6,258 bases of DNA from Ignavibacteriales bacterium (GTDB lineage Bacteria > Bacteroidota > Ignavibacteria > Ignavibacteriales > Ignavibacteriaceae): NCBI GenBank assembly GCA_027347125.1, contig DAIERC010000237.1, forward strand, positions 1 through 6,258. The letters are read 5' to 3'. The position numbers were made by a program, and so were the translations under genes. This document shows positions 1 through 6,191 of the stretch, piece by piece (the stretch's first letter is position 1; each line of letters starts with the position of its first letter). Under the pieces are notes generated by a model. The model made no database searches, was not told the DNA's origin, and worked only from the letters and a program-made list of their open reading frames with translations.

Positions 1-45
1 ACCGCTTCCGCCGTAGGTTGGGTAACAAGTTATTCCTATTTTCAT
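1..45 (-). CDS. bshA: N-acetyl-alpha-D-glucosaminyl L-malate synthase BshA, N-terminal fragment cut by window edge
   Basis: Reading the minus strand from the ATG at 45-43 gives MKIGITCYPTYGGSG, open to the window edge. This matches the well-known start of BshA proteins (KIGITCYP..GGSG), a GT4-type glycosyltransferase. BshA transfers GlcNAc from UDP-GlcNAc to L-malate, the first step of bacillithiol synthesis in the cytoplasm. The GGSG segment is the glycine-rich sugar-nucleotide loop after the first beta strand of the Rossmann-like fold. Only 15 codons are visible of a protein usually near 380 residues, so the call rests on this one distinctive segment. No clear Shine-Dalgarno sequence precedes the ATG; the leader is A/T-rich. 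The gene is divergent from the carbohydrate operon and is probably unrelated to it. Another GT4 glycosyltransferase is the main alternative. Confidence 0.8.
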   Translation of the reverse strand, partial: MKIGITCYPTYGGSG

Positions 46-235
46 AAAGTATTAATTTCTTTAACTTTTATCCGCAAATATCAAATTTTTATATGATGCC
101 AAATATAACTTAAATTAAGAACAATATTTAGTTTTAAAAAATTGAAGGTTGGTAAATTGTTGATAATCACTTCTTTTAAACACCGCTAATTTGATAAACG
201 GGAAATTACGAGCGCATTAATTAACAAAAAAAATT
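46..235. other. Divergent intergenic region between bshA and the carbohydrate operon
   Basis: This AT-rich, 190-bp stretch separates two divergent genes and must hold the start signals of both. I see no ORF or RNA gene and no strong inverted repeat. For the plus-strand operon the best promoter hint is TAATTTG at 187-193, one base short of the Bacteroidota -7 consensus TAnnTTTG. The nearest TTG (160-162) lies 24 bp upstream, which is too far for a confident call. The bases before the ATG at 236 are an A-run without a Shine-Dalgarno sequence, a common arrangement in Bacteroidota. Confidence 0.6.
75..107 (-). promoter_or_regulatory. Candidate Bacteroidota-type promoter for bshA
   Basis: On the minus strand, TATATTTG (107-100) matches the Bacteroidota -7 consensus TAnnTTTG exactly. 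A second element, GATATTTG (82-75), matches 7 of 8. The TTTG at 103-100 lies 17 bp upstream of this second element and could serve as its -33 box. Either element would place the transcription start roughly 25 to 50 bases before the bshA ATG. In an AT-rich spacer such matches can arise by chance, so this is a hint only. Confidence 0.3.
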
Positions 236-2218
236 ATGAATAGAATAACAGATCAAATTCGTAACATCAATTATAATTACATCCGCAGAAAAATTTTCCG
301 CCGCGAGGTAGAAGCGTCATTCTATTCTAATAAACCGGTTAACCTTCCCCGGATAACTAAGATTACTGTTGATAACGTAACGGACTATAAGAAAAGGTAT
401 CCGGTTAAATATTTTTCCGATGAGGCGGAACAACGCGAAATAAAAGAGCTGATGTTGCGCCTTGAAAACGGTAATCAGATTATTTCCGCCGCGGATAAAA
501 TTTTAGGAAACAAGGTAAACATCATGAACAGCGGCGAAATAAATTTGGGCGAAGAAATTAATTGGAACAAAGATTACAAAACTAATTACGAATGGCCGGT
601 TGAGCCCGGCTGGCGCTGCGATTTTTATAATTTTCCTAAGGGAGTAGATATTCAATACCCCTGGGAATTGGCCAGGTTTCACCAGGCAATGAATCTAGGG
701 AAGGCATTTGCTCTTACCGGTGAAGAAAAATATTTGAACAAATACCTGAATCTGATAAACGACTTTGATAAGAAAAACCCGCTTGGTACCGGGGTAAACT
801 GGCTTAATCCTTCCGAAGCATCAATCAGATTACTTAATGTTATTGTGTCGTTTCCGTTTTTTATTAGCTCATCAAAAATATCTGCCAAAGAAATAAACAT
901 GATTGTCGATTTTATTTTGAAGCATACGTTGTTTATCGAAAACAATTTGAACTATTCCTCGAAGCGGGATCATAATTATTTAATTAATTTGCTTGCGCTT
1001 GGTTTGGCGGGACTTGTAATTAAAGAAACCGGCTTTGGCAAAAAGAATTTGTACTTCGCTAAATACTCGCTTGAAGAAGAGATACGAACGCAGATTTACG
1101 AAGACGGCGTATTCAAAGGGCAATCTATTCCGTTTCACTCCATTGCGCTTGAAGTTTTTTACCTGGCAAAAATATTTTTGGATGGCGAAGGTAAACCATT
1201 TACAAAAGAATTTAACGATAAGTTGTTAAGGATGTTCCGGGTTTTAGCCGCTTATACGAGAAGCGATCTTTCCGTACCGCTTATTGGCGATATACCCGCC
1301 AGCCGAATTGTTCCATTTAATAGTGATGGTTCCAAACCAATGTTTTTTTATCCGTTGCCTATAGGCGCGTATATTTTTAACGACGGTATGTTAAAAAGTT
1401 TTGCGCAAAACGGAACAGCCGAGTTAATATTTCTCTTCGGAAAATCCGGCTATGACGAATATTTGAAAATGGAAACCGAAGCTCCGGAAAACGTATCAAC
1501 CGGTTTTACAAAGGGAGGCCATTATTTAATAAAAGATGATGACGTGCATGTGTTTATTGAAGCCGGCGAAATAGGAAAGTGCGGCCAGGGTTCTCCCGGG
1601 CATAACGATACTTTTACGTTCGAGCTTTTTTACAAGGGCAAGCTTTTAATTACCGACACCGGAATGTTTTCTTTCTTTGCAGATAAGGAACTAAGAAATA
1701 ATCAAAGATCGGTCAAATGCCATAACTCGGTTTTTATTGATGACGAACTGTTATCAGAGTTTGAAGACTTGTTCAAAATAAAAGAAGACCTTACAAACCC
1801 GAAACTGCTCGAGTGGAAATACGACAACAGCGAGGTAGTGCTTTCGGTACAGCATTTTGCTTACACACGATTTGTTGACCCGGTAATTTGTATGCGTACG
1901 TTTCAATTCGACAGGCAAGCCAGACGACTTAATATTACGGACGAACTTTTAGGCGGCACGAACCATCGCGCAACTTTAAATCTTAATCTCCATCCGGATG
2001 TTTTAATTGAACAGATTGAAAAGACCAGGTTTGTTGTTAAAAATTCAGATGCAAAAGCAGAATTAAATTTTACGGTTCAATCGAAAGAATTTAATATTAA
2101 AATTAATGATTCGTTTTATTCACCCGGTTACGGAAAGCTAATACCGTCAAAAAAAATAACATTAAATTTGAAGGATAAATTTCCCACTTCTATTATAACC
2201 GGAATTAATTTATTATAA
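236..2218 (+). CDS. Heparinase II/III-like polysaccharide lyase family protein, cytoplasmic
   Basis: This 660-residue protein has the heparinase II/III layout: an alpha/alpha-toroid from about residue 60 to 400 (WELARFHQAMNLGKAFALTG, GVNWLNPSEASIRLLN, DHNYLINLLAL) and a C-terminal beta-sheet domain from about 425 to 655. That second domain opens with GGHYLI (427 onward) and carries GSPGHNDTFTFELF with H456, then DTGMFSFF and VKCHNSVFIDD with H496. Family lyases cleave uronate-containing polysaccharides by beta-elimination using an Asn or His in the toroid, a Tyr, and a His in the second domain. N247 and H456 fit, but the usual YH after a DG..E.S segment reads PFH here (F300, H301). No signal peptide or membrane segment is present, so the protein should be cytoplasmic, unlike many degradative lyases. 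An in-frame TAA at 218-220 makes ATG 236 the first usable ATG. It is the first gene of the operon, 52 bp before the kinase. Substrate is unknown; a role in exopolysaccharide metabolism is also possible. Confidence 0.85.
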   Translation: MNRITDQIRNINYNYIRRKIFRREVEASFYSNKPVNLPRITKITVDNVTDYKKRYPVKYFSDEAEQREIKELMLRLENGNQIISAADKILGNKVNIMNSGEINLGEEINWNKDYKTNYEWPVEPGWRCDFYNFPKGVDIQYPWELARFHQAMNLGKAFALTGEEKYLNKYLNLINDFDKKNPLGTGVNWLNPSEASIRLLNVIVSFPFFISSSKISAKEINMIVDFILKHTLFIENNLNYSSKRDHNYLINLLALGLAGLVIKETGFGKKNLYFAKYSLEEEIRTQIYEDGVFKGQSIPFHSIALEVFYLAKIFLDGEGKPFTKEFNDKLLRMFRVLAAYTRSDLSVPLIGDIPASRIVPFNSDGSKPMFFYPLPIGAYIFNDGMLKSFAQNGTAELIFLFGKSGYDEYLKMETEAPENVSTGFTKGGHYLIKDDDVHVFIEAGEIGKCGQGSPGHNDTFTFELFYKGKLLITDTGMFSFFADKELRNNQRSVKCHNSVFIDDELLSEFEDLFKIKEDLTNPKLLEWKYDNSEVVLSVQHFAYTRFVDPVICMRTFQFDRQARRLNITDELLGGTNHRATLNLNLHPDVLIEQIEKTRFVVKNSDAKAELNFTVQSKEFNIKINDSFYSPGYGKLIPSKKITLNLKDKFPTSIITGINLL

Positions 2219-2270
2219 TTAAAACTGTAAAAAATTAGTTTGCGCAACAAAATAATCTGAAAATCATTTT

Positions 2271-3158
2271 ATGAAGTTATTGGTAATCGGGCATTCAGTT
2301 GAAGATCATTTTAATCAGGATGGGAAAGATGTTGTAAAACCTGGCGGTATATTCTATACTATGCTTGCCCTTCAAAAATTTAAAACAGAAGATGACTCCG
2401 TCTTTCTTAACACGTCTGTATCTAAAAACAATTACAAACTTTTCGCGGGGCTATACGATAACATTCCGCAAGACTATTTTAATTATATAGAAAAAATTCC
2501 TGCGGTTTATTTATTTCTTCATAATTTTAAAGAACGCGGAGAAACTTACGAAAGCATTTCCAAGAAACTTGAAATTAAAACTAATAACCTCAAACATTTC
2601 GACGGTATTTTAATAAACATGATTACGGGTTTCGATATCGATCTTGAACAGCTTAAAGAAATAAGACAAAATTACAAAGGCAAAATATTTTTTGATGTTC
2701 ATACTTTTTCGCGCGGGCTTGATGAAAATCTTAAACGTAAATTCAGGCCCATACCGGATTTTTATGAATGGGCGGCCGCGCTTGATATTATACAGGTAAA
2801 TGAAAACGAAATATTTACCATTAGTAAAAAAGAAACTGAGCTGGAAATTGCGCGGGATATTTTGAGTAAAGGGGTAAAATCTTTAATAGTAACAAAGGGC
2901 GAAAAAGGCGCGCGGATATACAGCATGAAAATGGGCGAGGTTTTTTCAATATTTAAATCGGCCGTAAAAATAAACGCCGTAAACAAAATAGGATGCGGCG
3001 ATGTTTTTGGAGCGGTATTTTTTTATAATTATATAAAAACAGGAGATGTTGAAATATCGCTTGAGATAGCCAACATAGCGGCAGGTTGTTCCGCTACTTA
3101 TAACGAATTTGAAAATTATGATTTACTGAGGCAGGATGTTTTCACACGATATAATTAA
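2271..3158 (+). CDS. PfkB/ribokinase-family carbohydrate kinase
   Basis: This 295-residue protein fits the PfkB family (usually about 290-330 residues), cytoplasmic enzymes that phosphorylate sugars or nucleosides with ATP. Visible motifs are an N-terminal strand with LLVIGHSVEDHF, the substrate-side PGG at residues 24-26 (PGGIFYTMLAL), the acidic N-E-N-E segment at 177-180 that corresponds to the Mg/ATP region, LIVTKGEKGARIYS before the nucleotide-binding part, and the C-terminal signature IGCGDVFGAVFF with the probable catalytic base D244. The residues before it are NK where DT or DP-T is usual, and GCGD replaces the commoner GAGD. The substrate cannot be named. KDG, fructose, ribose or a nucleoside-like sugar are all possible. 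The gene lies 52 bp after the lyase and overlaps the reductase by 23 bp, so co-expression is likely. No Shine-Dalgarno sequence is obvious before its ATG. Confidence 0.85.
   Translation: MKLLVIGHSVEDHFNQDGKDVVKPGGIFYTMLALQKFKTEDDSVFLNTSVSKNNYKLFAGLYDNIPQDYFNYIEKIPAVYLFLHNFKERGETYESISKKLEIKTNNLKHFDGILINMITGFDIDLEQLKEIRQNYKGKIFFDVHTFSRGLDENLKRKFRPIPDFYEWAAALDIIQVNENEIFTISKKETELEIARDILSKGVKSLIVTKGEKGARIYSMKMGEVFSIFKSAVKINAVNKIGCGDVFGAVFFYNYIKTGDVEISLEIANIAAGCSATYNEFENYDLLRQDVFTRYN
3127..3135 (+). promoter_or_regulatory. Ribosome binding site for the RmlD-like gene, inside the kinase gene
   Basis: GAGG at 3127-3130 lies five bases before the ATG at 3136. It is the only conventional Shine-Dalgarno-like site at good spacing in this operon. 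It lies within the kinase coding sequence and supports ATG 3136 as the reductase start despite the 23-bp overlap. Translational coupling is inferred. Confidence 0.45.
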
Positions 3159-4047
3159 AAAGCGAATACTTGTGTTCGGAGCTAACGGTATGCTAGGCCA
3201 AAGAGCAATTAAATTTTATTCGGGCAAAGACAACATAGAGTTACTCGGGTGTTCCGTTGAAGAAAAACCAGTTTATGACAATGCCGATTATACATGCTGT
3301 GATCTTACCAAACGGGAACATGTTAAAAAAGTTATATTCGATTTTTATCCCGATTATATTATCAACGCTGCCGCTTATACTAACGTAGACAAAAGCGAGT
3401 CAGAAAGGGAAGCGGCGTGGAAATTAAATGTTAAAGGAGTTGAATACCTTGCGGAAGCCTGCAGAGTTTTGGACTCGAGGCTGGTTCACATTTCATCAGA
3501 TTATATTTTTGACGGCAGAAGAGGCCCTTACAGTGAAACCGATACGCCGAATCCGTTGGGCTATTACGGCAGAACAAAACTTGCGAGCGAGAACGCTTTG
3601 AAAATAAGCGGCGCGATGTATTCAATTATACGCACAAATGTCTTGTACGGTGCGGCGCAAAGCCGGCCCGATTTTGTAAGATGGGTTGTTAATTCATTAA
3701 GGGCCGGAAATGTAATTAGAATTGTAACCGACCAAATTAATAACCCTACTTTTCTAGATGATCTGGTACAGGGTATAAGCAAGATTATAGAATTTAACAA
3801 ACATGGAATTTTTAACATAGGCGGAAGGGAGTTTTTATCCCGGTACGATTTTACTCTTTTAATTGCCGGTTATTTCAAGCTTAATAAGAATTTAATTCAA
3901 CCCATTATTACATCGGAATTAAACCAACCCGCTCCGAGACCTCTAAAATCGGGCTTACTTACGCTTAAGGCCGAAACAGAACTGGACTACAAACCCACTT
4001 CAATTGTAGAATCGCTTTCCATAATGAGGAAAGAACTTTCTTTATGA
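3136..4047 (+). CDS. rmlD: RmlD-like sugar-nucleotide reductase (dTDP-4-dehydrorhamnose reductase family, extended SDR)
   Basis: This 303-residue cytoplasmic oxidoreductase has a Rossmann NAD(P)-binding site near its N-terminus (FGANGMLG, with G15, G18 and G21). It also has INAAAYTNVDKSESE, the RmlD-typical HISSDYIFDG with S120/S121, and the catalytic pair Y144 and K148 in YYGRTK. RTNVLYG and the C-terminal region APRPLKSGL also fit RmlD, as does the length of about 290-300. True RmlD reduces dTDP-4-keto-L-rhamnose to dTDP-L-rhamnose with NAD(P)H. No rmlA, rmlB or rmlC is in this window, so the substrate may be a different keto-sugar, and the rmlD symbol is a family label. The start at 3136 overlaps the kinase end and is supported by an upstream GAGG. 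Its TGA overlaps the ATG of the GH13 gene. Other extended SDRs acting on sugars are the main alternative. Confidence 0.85.
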   Translation: MFSHDIIKKRILVFGANGMLGQRAIKFYSGKDNIELLGCSVEEKPVYDNADYTCCDLTKREHVKKVIFDFYPDYIINAAAYTNVDKSESEREAAWKLNVKGVEYLAEACRVLDSRLVHISSDYIFDGRRGPYSETDTPNPLGYYGRTKLASENALKISGAMYSIIRTNVLYGAAQSRPDFVRWVVNSLRAGNVIRIVTDQINNPTFLDDLVQGISKIIEFNKHGIFNIGGREFLSRYDFTLLIAGYFKLNKNLIQPIITSELNQPAPRPLKSGLLTLKAETELDYKPTSIVESLSIMRKELSL

Positions 4048-5870
4048 AAAAAAATGTTTTGATTTTATTTACTCTTTTCTTCAGTGTAACTTTTTACATC
4101 CGGGCATATGCGCAGGAACCATTACCCGCATGGGCGGAAGGAACAGTGTGGTACCAAATTTTCCCGGAGCGTTTTGCAAACGGGGATACAACAAATGACC
4201 CCGCGGTAGAAAAGATTTTTTTGGAAACCGGTAAAAAGCCCGACGGCTGGCACGTAAGCAAGTGGACGGGTAATTGGTTTGAGGAATCCGTCTGGGAAAA
4301 AAAACTCGGCGGGAAATTTAACAATCATATTTTTTATAGAAGATACGGCGGCGATATTCAGGGAATTATTGATCACCTGGACTACCTTAAAAAACTCGGA
4401 GTTGGCGCAATTTATATAAATCCTATTTTCGATGCGGTGTCGCTTCATAAATACGACGGTTCCACATTCCATCATGTAGATATTAATTTCGGGCCCGATC
4501 CGGAAGGCGATATGAAACTGATTCAATCCGAAAGCCCGGATGACCCCAAAACCTGGGTTTTTACTTCGGCAGACAAATTATTTTTAAAGCTTATTGCCGA
4601 GGTTCACAAACGAGGGATGAAAATTATTATTGACGGGGTGTTTAATCATACCGGCACAAACTTCTGGGCTTTCCGTGATATCTTAAAGAACGGTGCGGAT
4701 TCCAAATTCAAGGACTGGTATGAAATAAAATCTTTTAACAGCGGGAAGAAGAGTTTTGATTACCGCGGCTGGAACGGTATAAAATCTTTGCCCGTATTTA
4801 ACAGAACGGATAACGATCTTGCTAGAGGGCCCAAGCAGTATATTTTTAACATTACAAAAAGATGGATGGACCCCGGCGATAACGGCGATCTTACCGCAGG
4901 TGTCGACGGCTGGAGGCTTGATGTTGCCAATGAAGTTCCGCTCGGCTTTTGGCATGATTGGCGAAAATTGGTAAAATCTATTAACCGGCAAGCAATAATT
5001 ATAGGTGAGCTTTGGGGCCTATACCCCAAATATGTTACCAAGAACGGCCCGTTTGATGCGTTGATGAATTACAGTTTTGCTTTTGCAGTAAATAAATATT
5101 TTATAGATAAAAAAAAGAAAATAAGCACAACGGAATTTATTGATGAACTGCGCGAGATTGATAAAACATATCCAAAAGAAAACCTTGACATGCTGATGAA
5201 TCTGGTTGACAGCCATGATACCGAAAGAATATCTTCGATGATAAAAAATCCGGACAGGGACTATGATCGGGACGCATCTTACGAAAATCCAAATTACGAT
5301 CCGTCAAAACCTGACTCGAATGATTATAAGAGGCAAGAACTTGTTTTCGCATTCCAGGTTACTTACCGTGGTGCGCCCATGATTTATTACGGCGATGAAA
5401 TAGGCATGTGGGGTGCCGATGATCCGTACGACAGGCAGCCAATGGTTTGGGATAACCTGAAATACGACGATCAAATAATAACCGCCGCATCGGGTTTTAA
5501 GAAAGGATACGGTGATTATAAAGTAAAGCAAAATAAAAATCTTTTTAGTTATTATGAAAAATTGATAGCGATAAGAAATGATAATCCCGCATTGAAGTTT
5601 GGTTCGCTATCGTTCTTATATTCAAATAATGAAAAAGACACGTTCGCCTTTATGCGCGAATATAAAGGAAGTCGTATAATTTGCGTATTTAATACCGGTA
5701 AAAATAGTGACTCCTTTGAATTGCCGGTCGACGGTAAAAAAATGATTTACGATGAACTTATCACTAATGAAAAAGGAGCGTTAGCCGGTACCCCGCAAAT
5801 AGGAGCGAAATTAATTATTCAAATTCCGCCGGGATCGGTAAAGATATATAAAATTCGTTCTATGGATTAA
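4044..5870 (+). CDS. Secreted GH13 alpha-amylase family glycoside hydrolase (neopullulanase/cyclomaltodextrinase-like)
   Basis: This 608-residue enzyme probably hydrolyses alpha-1,4 (perhaps alpha-1,6) glucosidic bonds of starch, glycogen or maltodextrins. A Sec signal peptide spans about residues 1-23 (MKKN, a hydrophobic core, then AYA before Q24). There is no lipobox Cys and no obvious C-terminal sorting domain, so it should be periplasmic or released. The GH13 regions are intact: DGVFNH with D197 and H202, GWRLDVANE with nucleophile D293, IIGELWG with acid/base E322, and VDSHDTE with H391 and D392. The sequence SLPVFN (248-253) resembles the MPKLN-type region of neopullulanase-like members. 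WYQIFPERFANGD (36-48) begins the barrel right after the signal, so the N-terminal CBM34-like domain common in cyclomaltodextrinases is missing. A C-terminal beta-sandwich follows from about residue 515. The ATG overlaps the reductase stop codon (ATGA), indicating co-translation. Exact specificity is not readable. Confidence 0.92.
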   Translation: MKKNVLILFTLFFSVTFYIRAYAQEPLPAWAEGTVWYQIFPERFANGDTTNDPAVEKIFLETGKKPDGWHVSKWTGNWFEESVWEKKLGGKFNNHIFYRRYGGDIQGIIDHLDYLKKLGVGAIYINPIFDAVSLHKYDGSTFHHVDINFGPDPEGDMKLIQSESPDDPKTWVFTSADKLFLKLIAEVHKRGMKIIIDGVFNHTGTNFWAFRDILKNGADSKFKDWYEIKSFNSGKKSFDYRGWNGIKSLPVFNRTDNDLARGPKQYIFNITKRWMDPGDNGDLTAGVDGWRLDVANEVPLGFWHDWRKLVKSINRQAIIIGELWGLYPKYVTKNGPFDALMNYSFAFAVNKYFIDKKKKISTTEFIDELREIDKTYPKENLDMLMNLVDSHDTERISSMIKNPDRDYDRDASYENPNYDPSKPDSNDYKRQELVFAFQVTYRGAPMIYYGDEIGMWGADDPYDRQPMVWDNLKYDDQIITAASGFKKGYGDYKVKQNKNLFSYYEKLIAIRNDNPALKFGSLSFLYSNNEKDTFAFMREYKGSRIICVFNTGKNSDSFELPVDGKKMIYDELITNEKGALAGTPQIGAKLIIQIPPGSVKIYKIRSMD

Positions 5871-5882
5871 AATATTTAGAGC

Positions 5883-5902
5883 AGAAGACATTTCCGTCTT
5901 TT
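5883..5902 (+). terminator. Weak candidate terminator after the GH13 gene
   Basis: AAGAC (5885-5889) pairs with GTCTT (5896-5900) around a six-base loop. An A-T and a G-T pair extend the stem outward, and TTTT follows on the 3' arm. It lies 13 bases after the GH13 stop codon, the right place to end the operon. The stem is short and A/T-rich with only a brief T-run, so termination efficiency is doubtful. Confidence 0.35.
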
Positions 5903-5961
5903 AAGTATATGCAAACTTGTTTATTTTAGTACACCAAATTTAACATTATAAACATTTAAAC

Positions 5962-5988
5962 TTGTTCTTCAACATAAGCTTAAACTTT
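5962..5988 (+). promoter_or_regulatory. Possible promoter of the tRNA-Arg gene
   Basis: TTG at 5962-5964 and TAAACTTT at 5981-5988 are 16 bp apart and loosely resemble the Bacteroidota -33/-7 pair, the latter matching TAnnTTTG at six of eight positions. Transcription would begin only a few bases before the mature tRNA 5' end, which is tight. Read-through from the operon is an alternative. Confidence 0.2.
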
Positions 5989-5996
5989 TACATCCC

Positions 5997-6071
5997 GCCC
6001 CGGTAGCTCAGTATGGATAGAGCAGCAGTTTCCTAAACTGTTGGTCGGAGGTTCGAATCCTCTCCGGGGTA
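5997..6071 (+). tRNA. tRNA-Arg (anticodon CCT)
   Basis: The sequence folds as a full cloverleaf. The acceptor stem pairs GCCCCGG (5997-6003) with CCGGGGT (6064-6070), ending in a G-U pair. The D arm pairs GCTC (6006-6009) with GAGC (6020-6023) around a loop containing GG. The anticodon stem GCAGT/ACTGT (6025-6029, 6037-6041) encloses loop TTCCTAA, giving anticodon CCT at 6032-6034, which reads the arginine codon AGG. The variable loop has five bases. The T arm is GGAGG/CCTCT with loop TTCGAAT (6052-6058). The discriminator is A6071, and CCA is not encoded, so it must be added after transcription. No intron or damage is seen. Confidence 0.96.
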
Positions 6072-6108
6072 CAAGTTTTTTTGAATATAGAATTTATGGT
6101 TTAAAATG

Positions 6109-6133
6109 AAAAGCTCCTGCGGGGGCTTTTTTT
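6109..6133 (+). terminator. Rho-independent terminator downstream of tRNA-Arg
   Basis: AAAAGCTCC (6109-6117) pairs with GGGGCTTTT (6122-6130) across a four-base TGCG loop, giving a nine-pair stem with one T-G wobble. A run of seven T residues (6127-6133) overlaps the 3' arm and continues past it. This is a textbook intrinsic terminator placed 37 bases after the tRNA. Confidence 0.85.
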
Positions 6134-6169
6134 GTTATACGCCAAAAAGGCATAGTAATAATTTTGAAG

Positions 6170-6191
6170 CCAATTAGAAACCAATAAGAAA
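6170..6191. repeat. Two-copy 11-bp tandem repeat in the terminal intergenic stretch
   Basis: CCAATTAGAAA (6170-6180) is followed directly by CCAATAAGAAA (6181-6191), identical at 10 of 11 positions. It lies after the tRNA terminator in a region without a recognisable gene. Two copies of a short A-rich unit may be chance. Confidence 0.5.

Noticed and set aside
679..945. Minus-strand open frame of 88 codons
   Set aside because: It is antisense to the conserved toroid of the heparinase-like protein, with no ribosome binding site or recognisable product.
1035..1229. Plus-strand open frame of 64 codons within the lyase gene
   Set aside because: It is in another frame of a well-supported gene and has a basic, low-information product with no motif.
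2240..2247. Palindrome TTGCGCAA between the lyase and kinase genes
   Set aside because: Eight bases of perfect symmetry alone are common by chance, and no second copy or promoter is convincing nearby.
4122..4526. Minus-strand open frame of 134 codons
   Set aside because: It lies wholly inside the GH13 gene, whose signal peptide and conserved early regions are clear on the plus strand. The minus-strand translation shows no recognisable domain.
4683..5041. Minus-strand open frames of 102 and 93 codons
   Set aside because: They overlap each other and cover the GH13 catalytic regions on the opposite strand; their translations show no family motif.
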